Part shown: positions 25,697 through 34,530 of the stretch, piece after piece
Numbering within the stretch: position 1 is the stretch's first letter
Layout of the letters: every line of letters begins with the position of its first letter
Assembly (NCBI RefSeq): GCF_900116905.1
Contig: NZ_FPCG01000010.1
Span: 80,870 to 144,869 of the forward strand
Reading direction: 5' to 3'
DNA from: Micrococcus terreus
GTDB lineage: Bacteria > Actinomycetota > Actinomycetes > Actinomycetales > Micrococcaceae
Length of the DNA stretch: 64,000 bases
Made by a program: the position numbers and the translations under genes
Notes under the pieces: generated by a model
Database searches by the model: none
Told to the model about the DNA's origin: nothing
What the model saw: the letters and a program-made list of their open reading frames with translations, nothing else

Positions 25697-27187
25697 TCAG
25701 TCCGCCGCGGTCCAGACCGTGCCCGAGCCGCCCTCCTGACAGATCAGTCGCTGGCTGTCCGCACCGGTGACCACCAGGCCCTCCTCCAGCCAGGTGCAGG
25801 AGTCCCCCTCCCGCACAGAGCTGCGGATCGGCGCCCCGGAGGTGCTCTGCGGCGGGGCGCTGGCGGTCGGTGACGCGGTGGACGAATCCGGGGTCGTGGC
25901 AGTCGGCGAGGTCGACGTGGGACGAGGCTGGGGGGTGGCGGTGTCCGTGGTCTGAGTCGGTGCAGGAGACGTGGCGCTCGGATCCGGCGTCTCGGGCGCG
26001 GTCTCGCTGGTGGCGCCGCCTGTGGGTGACGGGCTCTCCTGGGTTCCCGTGTCCCCACCGCCGCGCGGCCACAGCAGGGCCACCGCCGTCACCAGCCCCA
26101 CCAGACCGAGCACGATCAGCAGCCAGGGCAGCAGGGACACCCACGAACGGCTCGGCCTTCCGGACGGCGCGGCGCCCGCCGCCCTCGACCCGGTGCCCGG
26201 CGCGGCAGCTGAGCCGGCGGACTCGGCACCCACCGCACCGACCTGAGGGGTGCGGGTCGGCGGTGCCGGGACAGTGGTGGGGACCGGGGGCGCCCCAGAC
26301 GGCTCCTCCCGCCGCCGGGTCTCCTCGGCACCCAGCACATCGAACACCGCGAAGGGCTCTCCCACGGCGGTCAGGTACCCGCCGGTGGCCGTGGTCGGCC
26401 GGGCAAGCGTGCCCAGCAGACCCGGTGCCGCGGCCGCAGCGCGCACCCGCTGCTCCGGATCCCGCGCCAGCAGGGAGGTGAGGGTGGAGGCCAAGGAGGG
26501 GTCGACGTCGGGAATCTGGGCCAGGGTCCCTGCCGGATCCTGCAGGGCGCGGGTCAGCTCCCGCTCCCCCGCCAGGGTGGGCGCGAGCATGCGCAGGCCC
26601 ACGACGCCGGCCGCGTACAGGTCCTGGGCCGGCGCGGGGGCCGCCAGCTCCGTCACCTCCGGGGCGAGGTAGCCCGGGGTGCCGTTCACCCAGCCCAGGG
26701 AGGTCAGCCGGGGATCGTCCTCGCGGACGGCGATGCCAAAGTCGCCCAGGCGCAGGTGCGGGGTGCCCTCGCCAGTGGGTTCGAGCAGGATGTTGGCCGG
26801 TTTGACGTCCCGGTGGATCCAGCCGGCGGCGTGCACGTGGGCCAGACCGTCCAGCAGCTGCAGCAGCAGCTGGGCGGCCAGAGGCGAGGAGAAGGCGCCG
26901 TGGTCGTTCAGGGCCTCGCCCAGCGTCCCGCCGGCCACCAGGGGCATGGCGATGGCCACGTCCTGGTCCTCCGCCGCCCAGCCGTACGGGGTGGCCAGGT
27001 GGGTGTGGTCCAGCTGGATGCCCTGCTCCCGCACGAACCGCAGCAGCTCGGCCGAGTCCTTCTGGCGCAGCACCTTGGCCGCGCACCAGACGGCCCGGCG
27101 CCGGTCCCAGGCGCGCCAGATCGAGCCCGAGCCGCCCGAGGCGATGTGCTCGGCCAGCTCGAAACGCCCGGCGATCACCTGTCCCAT
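25697..27187 (-). CDS. Transmembrane Ser/Thr protein kinase (PknB-like kinase domain)
   Basis: 496 residues. Glycine loop at 17-22, catalytic Lys38, HRDVKPANILL (HRD 125-127), DFG 149-151 and APE 175-177, so all catalytic residues are present. A Pro/Ala-rich linker leads to one membrane helix (about 349-373), then a Thr/Ser/Pro-rich extracellular stalk and a small C-terminal domain with two Cys (DSCTWLEE and RLICQEGG) that may form a disulfide. There are no PASTA repeats, so this is not the canonical cell-wall PknB. GAGACT lies 6 nt before the ATG. Next to dacB, which may indicate an envelope role. Confidence 0.9.
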   Translation of the reverse strand: MGQVIAGRFELAEHIASGGSGSIWRAWDRRRAVWCAAKVLRQKDSAELLRFVREQGIQLDHTHLATPYGWAAEDQDVAIAMPLVAGGTLGEALNDHGAFSSPLAAQLLLQLLDGLAHVHAAGWIHRDVKPANILLEPTGEGTPHLRLGDFGIAVREDDPRLTSLGWVNGTPGYLAPEVTELAAPAPAQDLYAAGVVGLRMLAPTLAGERELTRALQDPAGTLAQIPDVDPSLASTLTSLLARDPEQRVRAAAAAPGLLGTLARPTTATGGYLTAVGEPFAVFDVLGAEETRRREEPSGAPPVPTTVPAPPTRTPQVGAVGAESAGSAAAPGTGSRAAGAAPSGRPSRSWVSLLPWLLIVLGLVGLVTAVALLWPRGGGDTGTQESPSPTGGATSETAPETPDPSATSPAPTQTTDTATPQPRPTSTSPTATTPDSSTASPTASAPPQSTSGAPIRSSVREGDSCTWLEEGLVVTGADSQRLICQEGGSGTVWTAAD

Positions 27188-27191
27188 CCGT

Positions 27192-28691
27192 TCAGTCTCC
27201 CCCGCAGCCGCATTCAGCCAGGGTCACCACGGCGCGGTCGATCATCTCCCGCGCTTGGGGGATCCGGCCGCGCTGGTCATTGGCCAGGATGCTGAACGCC
27301 AGTTCGCGCCCGTCCTGCGTCACCACCACCCCCGCCAGGGTGGCCACCGTGCCCAAGGTCCCCGTCTTGCCCCGCGCCGACCCCTCAGCGGCGGTGCCCA
27401 CCATGCGGTCCTTGAGCGTCCCCTCCCGTCCGGCCACCGGCAGGCTCTCCACGGCGGCCACCGTCTCCTCCCGCTCTCCGGCCAGCCGGACGGCACGGGC
27501 CAGCTGCTCGGCGGTGATGGTGGTGTACCCGGAGAGGCCGGAGCCGTCCGTCAGGTCCAGTCCGGTCAGGTCCCGCGTCTCCTCCTCGAGCACCTCGCGG
27601 ACTGCTGCCGCGGCGCCCTCGAAGCTGCCGGGATGCCCCGCGGCGAGCGCCGTGTTCCGGGCCATCGCCTCGGCGGTGAGGTTGTCCGACTCATGCAGCA
27701 TGAACCGCACCTGCTCGGCCAGCGGTGCCGAACGGACCTCAGCGAGCCTCAGGGCCGTTCGAGTGGACGAGCCTGTGCGGTCCAAGTCCTCCACCGCCCC
27801 GCGGGCGATCTGGGGTGAGACACTGAGCCGCACGCCCTGGGACTGCGCCTGGGCCACCAGCTGCTGACGGAACACCTGGGCAGCGTGCAGGGCAGGGTCA
27901 GGCGTGAGCCCTCCCCACCTCTGCCCGATCTCACGTCCGCCGTAGGTGGCGATCGGCATCACCCGGGCGATGTCCACATCCACCACCGCACTCGGCCACT
28001 GCTCCAGCACGGCGGGGCCGTCATACCCGGAGTCGTCCACCTGCACGGTCACCGGCCCGGAGATCTCCTGCTCCTGCAGCTGCGCCACGGTCTGCTCGGC
28101 CAGGGTGCCCAGCCCGGCTCGGCCCAGCACCGCTCCCGGGTCCGACTCCCCCGCACCCAGCAGCACGTCTCCACCGGCGTCCAGCACCACGGTGGTCCCC
28201 TGCTCCTGGGGCACGGCATAGGTCCGGGTGGCGTAGGTGTGGTCCGAACCCAGCACGGACAGGGCCGCGGTGGCGGTGAGGATCTTGACCGTGGAGGCGG
28301 GGATGAGCGGCTCGTCCTCCTCCAGCCCGAACAGCAGCTCTCCGGTCTGGACATCCACGACGGCGGCCCCCACGGTTCCCGGAGACCCGGCCAGGATCTC
28401 GTCCAGTTCGGCGGCCAGGGCATCGGGGTCCGGTGCGGGGGCGTCCGAGACCGCCCCGGGCAGCAGCGGCACTCGAGAGGACTTCGGCGCGGACGCCTCC
28501 CCGGCCGCCGTGCTCGGCGAGGCGGGCTGGGAGGAGGTGGCCGCCGTCGGGACGGCCGGTGTTCCTGCGGTGGCGCTGACCGCAGGAGCCGACCCACCAG
28601 CAGAGCAGCCGGTGAGCAGCAGGGCCAGGGACAGGCCCACCCCGGCCACGGTGCGTCGGGCAGGGCGCACAGGCGCGGACCAAGAGCGCAC
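27192..28691 (-). CDS. dacB: D-alanyl-D-alanine carboxypeptidase/endopeptidase, PBP4 type, lipoprotein
   Basis: 499 residues, S13 family. The lipobox LLTGC places the lipidated Cys at residue 29. The active-site motifs are ASTVK (Ser133, Lys136), SDN in HESDNLTAE and KTG in RGKTGTLG. It trims or cleaves peptidoglycan peptides outside the membrane. GTG start at 28691 is supported by AAAGG 7 nt upstream; an open frame further upstream overlaps the ppa promoter region and is not used. Divergent from ppa. Confidence 0.92.
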   Translation of the reverse strand: MRSWSAPVRPARRTVAGVGLSLALLLTGCSAGGSAPAVSATAGTPAVPTAATSSQPASPSTAAGEASAPKSSRVPLLPGAVSDAPAPDPDALAAELDEILAGSPGTVGAAVVDVQTGELLFGLEEDEPLIPASTVKILTATAALSVLGSDHTYATRTYAVPQEQGTTVVLDAGGDVLLGAGESDPGAVLGRAGLGTLAEQTVAQLQEQEISGPVTVQVDDSGYDGPAVLEQWPSAVVDVDIARVMPIATYGGREIGQRWGGLTPDPALHAAQVFRQQLVAQAQSQGVRLSVSPQIARGAVEDLDRTGSSTRTALRLAEVRSAPLAEQVRFMLHESDNLTAEAMARNTALAAGHPGSFEGAAAAVREVLEEETRDLTGLDLTDGSGLSGYTTITAEQLARAVRLAGEREETVAAVESLPVAGREGTLKDRMVGTAAEGSARGKTGTLGTVATLAGVVVTQDGRELAFSILANDQRGRIPQAREMIDRAVVTLAECGCGGD

Positions 28692-28797
28692 GGCAAACCT
28701 TTCGCGGGGTGGGGTGGCGGTACCCTGGAGTCTAGTGGCCGCCCCCTGTCCGGCGGCGGCAGACCCCGTCAACGCCACAGGCAAGGAGCGTGCCCCG

Positions 28798-29382
28798 ATG
28801 AACCACGACGTCACCATCGAGATCCCGTCCGGATCCCGCGTCAAGTACGAGTTCGACCACGACAGCGGCCGCCTGCGCCTGGACCGCGTGCTGTTCACCT
28901 CCATGCAGTACCCCACGCACTACGGCTACTTCGAGAACACCCTGGGTGAGGACGGCGATCCGCTGGACGCCATGGTGTGGCTGCCGGACTTCGACCTGGT
29001 CCCCGGCGTGCTCGTGGAGGCCCGTCCGATCGCCGTGTTCTCCATGACCGACGACGGCGGCGGCGACGACAAGGTCCTGTGCGTGCCCTCTGACAAGCGC
29101 TTCGACCACATCCAGGGCCTGGCCGATGTGGACGAGTGGCTGATCAAGGAGATCGAGCACTTCTTCACCCGGTACAAGGACCTGGAGCCCGGCAAGTGGG
29201 TCAAGGCCGAGGGCTGGAAGGACCGCGACGCCGCCGAGGCTGAGCTGGAGGCCTCCATCAAGCGCTTCGACGAGGCCGGCGAGCACACCCCGTCCGATGA
29301 GCCTCAGGGCCGCGACGTGGACACCAAGGAGGCCGTGCCGGCCACCGAAGAGGTCGACCGGAACGAGCCGCAGGGCCGCTGA
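28798..29382 (+). CDS. ppa: Inorganic pyrophosphatase
   Basis: Hydrolyses pyrophosphate and so drives biosynthetic reactions. The first 165 residues are a standard family I enzyme: SRVKYEFD, the metal signature [11 protein letters not shown], and [10 protein letters not shown] near the end. An extra acidic tail of about 25 residues ([14 protein letters not shown]) is unusual and probably disordered. Start ATG 28798 with AAGGAG 8 nt upstream. Divergent from dacB, as in many actinobacteria. Confidence 0.96.
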   Translation: MNHDVTIEIPSGSRVKYEFDHDSGRLRLDRVLFTSMQYPTHYGYFENTLGEDGDPLDAMVWLPDFDLVPGVLVEARPIAVFSMTDDGGGDDKVLCVPSDKRFDHIQGLADVDEWLIKEIEHFFTRYKDLEPGKWVKAEGWKDRDAAEAELEASIKRFDEAGEHTPSDEPQGRDVDTKEAVPATEEVDRNEPQGR

Positions 29383-29408
29383 GCCCTCAGCCGGCCCCGA
29401 TGACCACT

Positions 29409-29464
29409 GTCAGGCTGGAAATCCGCGGTGCGCCCACGTGGTGACCGCGGATTTCCAGCCTGAC
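29409..29464. repeat. Long perfect palindrome after ppa
   Basis: Two 21-nt perfectly complementary arms (29409-29429 and 29444-29464, each containing GGCTGGAAATCCGCGG or its complement) with a 14-nt loop. It lies 26 bases after the ppa stop and could act as a terminator, but the perfect arms are longer than most terminators here. Confidence 0.75.
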
Positions 29465-29512
29465 GTTCATCCGCACCCTGTCGTCTGCCCACCGTCCTCG
29501 AGAGATCCCTCC

Positions 29513-30154
29513 ATGACCCACTTCGTCCTGACCGTCAACCAGCGCGACTCGCGTGAGGTGGGCGACATGGTCCCCGAGCTGCTGCGTGCCCTGCACCCGG
29601 TGGACACGGTGATCGAGTTCCAACGCTCGGTGGGCGACGAGGCGATCGGTGTGGTCTCGGACGCGCACGCCGCTGTGGACGCCGCCCTGCGGGCCCTGCG
29701 CGAACGCCGGTGGAACGTGGGCGTGGGGGTCGGCTCCCTGGACGCGGCGGATGGGACGCCAGGGCTTCCGGACACCCAGGACCTGCGCGACGTCGGCGGG
29801 CCGGCTCTGGCCTATGCCCGCGCCGCGGTGGAGGAGGCCGCCAAGAACGGTGTCCGCATCCCGGTGGCCGTGGACGGTCCGGACACGGTGGCCGCGGAGC
29901 AGGCCGAGGCGGTGCTGCGCCTGGTGGGTCAGCTCGTCTGGACGCGCACCGAGGCCGAATGGAACGTGCTGGACCTGATGGTGCCCGGCGTGCGGGGACA
30001 GCAGAAGCTGGTGGCCGCCGAGCTCGGTGTCACCGTGCAGGCGGTGTCCAAGGCGGTGCAGCGCTCCTTCTGGACCGAGGAGCACGCCTGCCGGCCCGCG
30101 GCGGCACGTCTCCTGACCCTGGTGGCCAGCCCAGAGCGGCTGCCTGCCGGTTGA
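29513..30154 (+). CDS. SatD-like protein with C-terminal helix-turn-helix
   Basis: 213 residues. The N-terminal 150 residues resemble the SatD family (FVLTVNQRDSREVGDMVPEL, FQRSVGDEAIGVV, RRWNVGVGVGSLD). The C-terminal region contains a MarR/sigma-like helix-turn-helix (QKLVAAELGVTVQAVSKAV). Small DNA-binding proteins of this kind are common in actinobacteria, but their targets are unknown. ATG at 29513; no clear Shine-Dalgarno. Convergent with the HAD gene, whose 3' end is 17 bases away. Confidence 0.65.
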   Translation: MTHFVLTVNQRDSREVGDMVPELLRALHPVDTVIEFQRSVGDEAIGVVSDAHAAVDAALRALRERRWNVGVGVGSLDAADGTPGLPDTQDLRDVGGPALAYARAAVEEAAKNGVRIPVAVDGPDTVAAEQAEAVLRLVGQLVWTRTEAEWNVLDLMVPGVRGQQKLVAAELGVTVQAVSKAVQRSFWTEEHACRPAAARLLTLVASPERLPAG

Positions 30155-30171
30155 TGACCACCGCCTGAGCC

Positions 30172-31164
30172 TCAGACCAGCGAGCGCAGGACCGTGGCCG
30201 CGCCGTGCTCGTCCACGTGGCCGGTGACCTCGTCCGCCACCTTCTTGACCTCGTCCGGCGCCTGGCCCATGGCCACACCGCGCCCGGCCCAGGCCAGCAT
30301 CTCGATGTCGTTCCGGCCATCCCCCACGGCCACGGTGTCGTCGATGTGCACGCCCAGGCGGTCACGCAGCACCTCGAGCCCGGAGGCCTTGGTGACGCCG
30401 GCCGCGGCGATGTCCAGCCACGCGGTCCAGCCCACGGAGTAGGTCACGCCCTGCAGGCCGATCGCCTCCACGGCCTCCCCGAACTCCTCGGCGGAGGAGT
30501 CGGTGGAGAAGACCACCAGGCGCACGGCGGTGGCCTGCATCATCTCCTCGAACGTCACGCCCTCGGCGACCACGCCGAAGCTGGCGTCCTGGAACCGTTC
30601 GGTGGACAGGAAGTTGCCCTGATCGTCCTCGATCGCGTACTTGGCGTTGGGCAGCCGGTGCCGCAGCGCCTGCAGCGCGGGGCGGGGATCGAAGGTCTTG
30701 CGGTCGATCACCTCGTAGCCCTCCTCCAGGTCGGAGGTCAGACGCAGGGTGACGCCGCCGTTGCAGCACACGCTGTACCCCTCCTCCAGACCGATCGCCT
30801 GGATGATGGGCAGGGTGGCGCCCAGAGACCGTCCGGTGGCGATCATCACGTGGTGTCCGGCGGCCACCACGGCGCGGGCGGCGGAGCGGACGTCCTCATG
30901 CATGCGCCCGTCATGGTCCACCAGCGTGCCGTCCACGTCCAGGCAGATCATCTTGCGCCGTCCCACCGCGGGGATCATGCCGGAGTCGGTCATGTTGGAC
31001 CCAGCCGGTCCGCGGCCGTTCGGACCCACCGGCTCGGTGCGGCCACCGGTGCGGTCCTGGTCCAGTGCTTGAGCCTGCTCTGCCTCGCTGGCGGACTGAT
31101 GCTGCGGGGAGGGAATGGTCTGGTCTGATCGGTCCTCGATGCCGATCTCACTGCTGTTTCTCAT
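30172..31164 (-). CDS. HAD-superfamily hydrolase, Cof type
   Basis: 330 residues. Motif I is LDVDGTLVD (about 75-83), motif II lies in IATGRSLG, the C2 cap starts near residue 150, and motif IV is VAVGDGRNDIEML. Cof-type phosphatases act on small phosphorylated metabolites. The first 57 residues before MTDSG are polar and have no counterpart in the fold, so translation may instead start at ATG 30993. A TTGACT with a 7-nt spacer precedes ATG 31164. A second Cof-type gene is at 51149. Confidence 0.88.
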   Translation of the reverse strand: MRNSSEIGIEDRSDQTIPSPQHQSASEAEQAQALDQDRTGGRTEPVGPNGRGPAGSNMTDSGMIPAVGRRKMICLDVDGTLVDHDGRMHEDVRSAARAVVAAGHHVMIATGRSLGATLPIIQAIGLEEGYSVCCNGGVTLRLTSDLEEGYEVIDRKTFDPRPALQALRHRLPNAKYAIEDDQGNFLSTERFQDASFGVVAEGVTFEEMMQATAVRLVVFSTDSSAEEFGEAVEAIGLQGVTYSVGWTAWLDIAAAGVTKASGLEVLRDRLGVHIDDTVAVGDGRNDIEMLAWAGRGVAMGQAPDEVKKVADEVTGHVDEHGAATVLRSLV

Positions 31165-31220
31165 GCACACCAGTCAACCAGACAGCCCGGACGCGCTCAG
31201 CGTCAGCCGGTGGACGGCAG

Positions 31221-31259
31221 GTGAACACTCACAGGGTTGTCCACGCTGTGAGTGTTCAC
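31221..31259. repeat. Palindrome downstream of serS
   Basis: Perfect 14-nt arms GTGAACACTCACAG (31221-31234) and CTGTGAGTGTTCAC (31246-31259) with an 11-nt loop. It lies 27 bases after the serS stop and may terminate serS transcription. Confidence 0.65.
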
Positions 31260-31285
31260 CCGGGTGACCGGTCCCACACAGCCGA

Positions 31286-32569
31286 TCAGAGGACCGGCAG
31301 GACCTCCAGGCCGCCCAGGTAGGGCTGCAGGGCCTGGGGCACGTTGACCGAGCCGTCCGGGTTCTGGTGGTTCTCCAGGATCGCCACGATCCACCGGGTG
31401 GTGGCCAGGGTGCCGTTCAGGGTGGCGACCATCCGGGTGGATCCGGGGGTGCCGTCCTCGTTGGTCTGACGCTCACGGATGTTCAGGCGGCGGGCCTGGA
31501 AGGTGGTGCAGTTGGAGGTGGAGGTCAGCTCACGGTAGGCGTCCTGCGTGGGGACCCAGGCCTCGCAGTCGAACTTGCGGGCAGCACTCATGCCGAGGTC
31601 TCCGGCCGCAGTGTCGATCACCCGGTAGGGCAGCTCGACCTTGGCCAGCATCTGCTCCTCCCACTCCAGCAGACGGCGGTGCTCGGCCGCGGCCTCCTCC
31701 GGGGTGGTGTAGACGAACATCTCCAGCTTGTTGAACTGGTGCACCCGGATGATGCCGCGGGTGTCCTTGCCGGCCGAACCGGCCTCGCGGCGGTAGCAGG
31801 TGGACCAGCCGGCGTAGCGCAGCGGATCGTCCAGGTTCAGGATCTCGTCCGCGTGGTAGCCGGCCAGGGCGACCTCGGAGGTGCCCACCAGGTAGAGGTC
31901 GTCGCGCTCGAGGCGGTAGATCTCGTCGTCGTGCTCCACGTCGAATCCGGTGCCCTGCATGGTCTCGGGGCGCACGAGCGTGGGGGTGATGATGGGCGTG
32001 AAGCCGGCCTGCACGGCCTGATCCAGTCCCATCTGCATCAGGGCGATCTCCAAGCGCGCGCCCACGCCCTTGAGGAAGTAGAAGCGGGAGCCGGAGACCT
32101 TGGCGCCGCGCTCCATGTCGATCGCGCCGATCTTCTCGCCGATCTCCAGGTGGTCGCGCGGCTCGAAGCCGTCGGCGGCGAAGTCCCGGATCTGCCCGAC
32201 ATGCTTGACCACGGTGAAGTCGTCCTCGCCGCCGGAAGGCACCCCGTCCTCGATCAGGTTGGGGAAGGAGCGCTGCAGGGCCGTCAGCTCCTCCTGGGCG
32301 GAGTTCGAGGTGGCCTCGGCGGCCTTGACCTGGGCGGCCAGCTCCTTGACCTCTGCCAGCAGGGCCTGCTTCTCCTCGCCCCGGGCCGCGGCGACCTTCT
32401 TGCCGAAGGCCTTCTGCTCGGCGCGCAGCTGCTCGAACTGGGCGATCGAGGAGCGCCGTTCGGCATCGGCGGCGATGATCCGGTCCACCAGGGACTCATC
32501 GGCCCCGCGGGCGCGCTGGGATGCTCGGTACTGCTCGGGCTGCTCGATGAGATGCTTGACGTCGATCAC
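31286..32569 (-). CDS. serS: Seryl-tRNA synthetase
   Basis: 427 residues, normal length. An N-terminal coiled-coil arm (about 25-105) that grips the long variable arm of tRNA-Ser is followed by the class II core with motif 2 ([19 protein letters not shown]) and motif 3 near the end ([16 protein letters not shown]). GTG start at 32569 begins [11 protein letters not shown] as in relatives. TAGGCT is 7 nt upstream and GGAAGG lies between, so either leaderless or very short-leader translation is possible. Confidence 0.96.
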   Translation of the reverse strand: MIDVKHLIEQPEQYRASQRARGADESLVDRIIAADAERRSSIAQFEQLRAEQKAFGKKVAAARGEEKQALLAEVKELAAQVKAAEATSNSAQEELTALQRSFPNLIEDGVPSGGEDDFTVVKHVGQIRDFAADGFEPRDHLEIGEKIGAIDMERGAKVSGSRFYFLKGVGARLEIALMQMGLDQAVQAGFTPIITPTLVRPETMQGTGFDVEHDDEIYRLERDDLYLVGTSEVALAGYHADEILNLDDPLRYAGWSTCYRREAGSAGKDTRGIIRVHQFNKLEMFVYTTPEEAAAEHRRLLEWEEQMLAKVELPYRVIDTAAGDLGMSAARKFDCEAWVPTQDAYRELTSTSNCTTFQARRLNIRERQTNEDGTPGSTRMVATLNGTLATTRWIVAILENHQNPDGSVNVPQALQPYLGGLEVLPVL

Positions 32570-32576
32570 GCCTTCC

Positions 32577-32582
32577 AGCCTA
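32577..32582 (-). promoter_or_regulatory. Leaderless-type -10 element of serS
   Basis: TAGGCT on the minus strand followed by 7 nt and the GTG at 32569. Confidence 0.5.
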
Positions 32583-32608
32583 GCGAACCGCGCTGTCACA
32601 CTGGCCTG

Positions 32609-33109
32609 ATGGGAATGAACCACACCCTCGCCGTCTGGGCCCGACCCCTCACCCCGCAGCTGCTCACGGACCTGGGTCTGGACGGGCCCACCCTGACGTC
32701 CACCTATGAGCAGGCCTCCCAGCACGGGAGCGCCGGCCAGATCGCCGTGGCGCCCGTGGGCGAGCAGACCCTGCTGGTCTCCCCGGACGTCGAGCTCTCC
32801 GAACTGCTCATCCGGCCGCTGCCCGGCCGGCGCTGGGTGGGATCCATGTCCTCGGTCGCCTCCGTGGGCGACTACCAGGTGTGGGACGGCTCATCCTGTC
32901 TGCGCGTGCTGCGCACCATGGAGGGCGAGGTCACGGAGGAGGGCGAGCCGGTGGGGGACGAGTCCTCCTGGGATTCCGAGGACACCGACTCCCTCGAGAC
33001 GCTCGTCCTGGAGGCCTCCGGAGCGGCGGCACACCTGGACCTCACCCGTCTGGTGTGGCTGCCCATGACAGGCTGCTCCTACGATCCAGAGTCCATCTGG
33101 GCCGACTGA
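32609..33109 (+). CDS. Conserved-looking hypothetical protein
   Basis: 166 residues with no signal peptide or membrane helix and no motif I recognise. It is acidic, with a central glutamate-rich stretch ([20 protein letters not shown]) and an aromatic C-terminus (YDPESIWAD). Codon use matches its neighbours. ATG at 32609 or the ATG two codons later; CACACT precedes the first by 6 nt. Divergent from serS with about 39 bases between the starts. Confidence 0.6.
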   Translation: MGMNHTLAVWARPLTPQLLTDLGLDGPTLTSTYEQASQHGSAGQIAVAPVGEQTLLVSPDVELSELLIRPLPGRRWVGSMSSVASVGDYQVWDGSSCLRVLRTMEGEVTEEGEPVGDESSWDSEDTDSLETLVLEASGAAAHLDLTRLVWLPMTGCSYDPESIWAD

Positions 33110-33111
33110 GC

Positions 33112-33128
33112 GCCCGCGGAACGCGGGC
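33112..33128. terminator. Short GC hairpin after the hypothetical gene
   Basis: GCCCGCG and CGCGGGC with a 3-nt loop, directly after the stop at 33109. Confidence 0.45.
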
Positions 33129-33210
33129 ACCCGGCAGGTCCCGACGACGGCGCCTCACCGATGCGCCGCATCTCACCGAGGCGACCCGCACCAGCCGGGC
33201 CGGCGCCCCG

Positions 33211-33216
33211 TAGACT
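33211..33216 (+). promoter_or_regulatory. Leaderless -10 element of the lipid kinase gene
   Basis: TAGACT followed by 6 nt and the ATG at 33223. Confidence 0.6.
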
Positions 33217-33222
33217 CGCGCT

Positions 33223-34500
33223 ATGCCCCTTGAACTGATCCTCGCCTTTCTCGCTGTGGTGGTGGCCGTCGTCGCGCTGGCCTTCACCCTCGGACTGCGG
33301 ACCGGGCAGCGCCGCCTCAGCGAGGATGTGGGACAGGTTCAGACGGAGGTCCGCACCATGCGCGGCTCGGTGGACCAGATCAGCGGTGAGCTCGGCTCGG
33401 CCCAGCTCGGTGAGCTGACGGACATGTCCAGCCGGCTGAAGGCGCTGGACGGACGGATCGGGGAACTGGACGGACAGATCCACGAGCTCACCGACGCACC
33501 GCTGATCGCCCGTGCCCTGGAGCACCCGCGCAAGATCGCCCTGGTGATCAACCCGATCAAGCAGAACGCCGATCAGGTCCGCCTGCAGGTGTCCGCCGCC
33601 GTGCGCAACGCCGGCCTGCCGGACGTCACGGTCTACGAGACCACCGCCGAGGACCCCGGACAGCAGATGGCCCGGGACGCCCTGGCCGACGGTGCCGATG
33701 TGGTGATCGCGGCCGGCGGCGACGGCACCGTGCGCTTCGTGGCCGAGGAGCTGGCGGGCACCGACACCGCGCTGGGCCTGGTCCCGCTGGGCACCGGCAA
33801 CCTGCTGGCCCGCAACCTGAAGATGCCGATCCAGAACCTCGAGGCCTGCATCAACACCGCCGTGCACGGCTCCACCCGGCACATCGACGCCGTGGACATC
33901 CGCCTGGAGCGTCAGGACGGCCAGACCGTGCACAACACGTTCCTGGTGATCGCCGGTGCGGGGATCGACGCCGAGGTCATGGGCGACACCCGCGACGACC
34001 TGAAGGAGAAGGCCGGCTGGCTGGCCTACGGCGAGGCCGGCGTGCGCCACCTGCCGGGCCACCGCAAGGACATCACCCTCTCACTGGACGGCGGGGCGCC
34101 GCAGCGGCGCAAGGTCCGCTCGATCATGATCGCCAACTGCGGCGAGCTGACCGGCGGGCTGGACTTCATCCCGGAGGCTCGCCTGGACGACGGCCTGCTG
34201 GACGTGGTCATGCTCTCCCCGCGCAACGCCTTCGACTGGCTGCGGATCGCTGCGAAGACGGCTCTGAAGATCAACCGGACGATCCCGATCATGGAGACCC
34301 ATCAGGCCACCCGCGTGCGCGTGCAGCTGGATGAGCCGATGATCTCCCAGCTGGACGGCGACGCCACCGGCGACGTGGTGGCGATCGATGCCCGTATCCG
34401 CCCGGACGCCCTGAAGGTCCAGACCCCGGCCGCGGCCGTCCCCGACTCCCTGGCCGCCCCGGCCATGACCGAGGACGACGCCGAGGTCGTCAAGGACTGA
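33223..34500 (+). CDS. Diacylglycerol/sphingosine kinase family protein with membrane and coiled-coil N-terminus
   Basis: 425 residues. The catalytic domain (about 100-400) has the ATP-binding GGDGT signature near residue 166, the NPIKQNADQ start typical of DagK/LCB5 kinases, PLGTGNLLARN and IANCGELTGGLDF. Unusually, the first 25 residues form a membrane helix (LILAFLAVVVAVVALAFTLG), followed by about 65 residues of helical heptads, making the protein about 100 residues longer than soluble DgkB. It probably phosphorylates a membrane lipid at the inner face. Confidence 0.88.
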   Translation: MPLELILAFLAVVVAVVALAFTLGLRTGQRRLSEDVGQVQTEVRTMRGSVDQISGELGSAQLGELTDMSSRLKALDGRIGELDGQIHELTDAPLIARALEHPRKIALVINPIKQNADQVRLQVSAAVRNAGLPDVTVYETTAEDPGQQMARDALADGADVVIAAGGDGTVRFVAEELAGTDTALGLVPLGTGNLLARNLKMPIQNLEACINTAVHGSTRHIDAVDIRLERQDGQTVHNTFLVIAGAGIDAEVMGDTRDDLKEKAGWLAYGEAGVRHLPGHRKDITLSLDGGAPQRRKVRSIMIANCGELTGGLDFIPEARLDDGLLDVVMLSPRNAFDWLRIAAKTALKINRTIPIMETHQATRVRVQLDEPMISQLDGDATGDVVAIDARIRPDALKVQTPAAAVPDSLAAPAMTEDDAEVVKD

Positions 34501-34529
34501 CCAGCTGAGCTCTCCTCTGGCTCAGCTGG
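34501..34529. terminator. Bidirectional terminator between the lipid kinase gene and pheA
   Basis: CCAGCTGAGC (34501-34510) pairs perfectly with GCTCAGCTGG (34520-34529), loop 9 nt, between convergent genes. Confidence 0.75.
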
Positions 34530-34530
34530 C

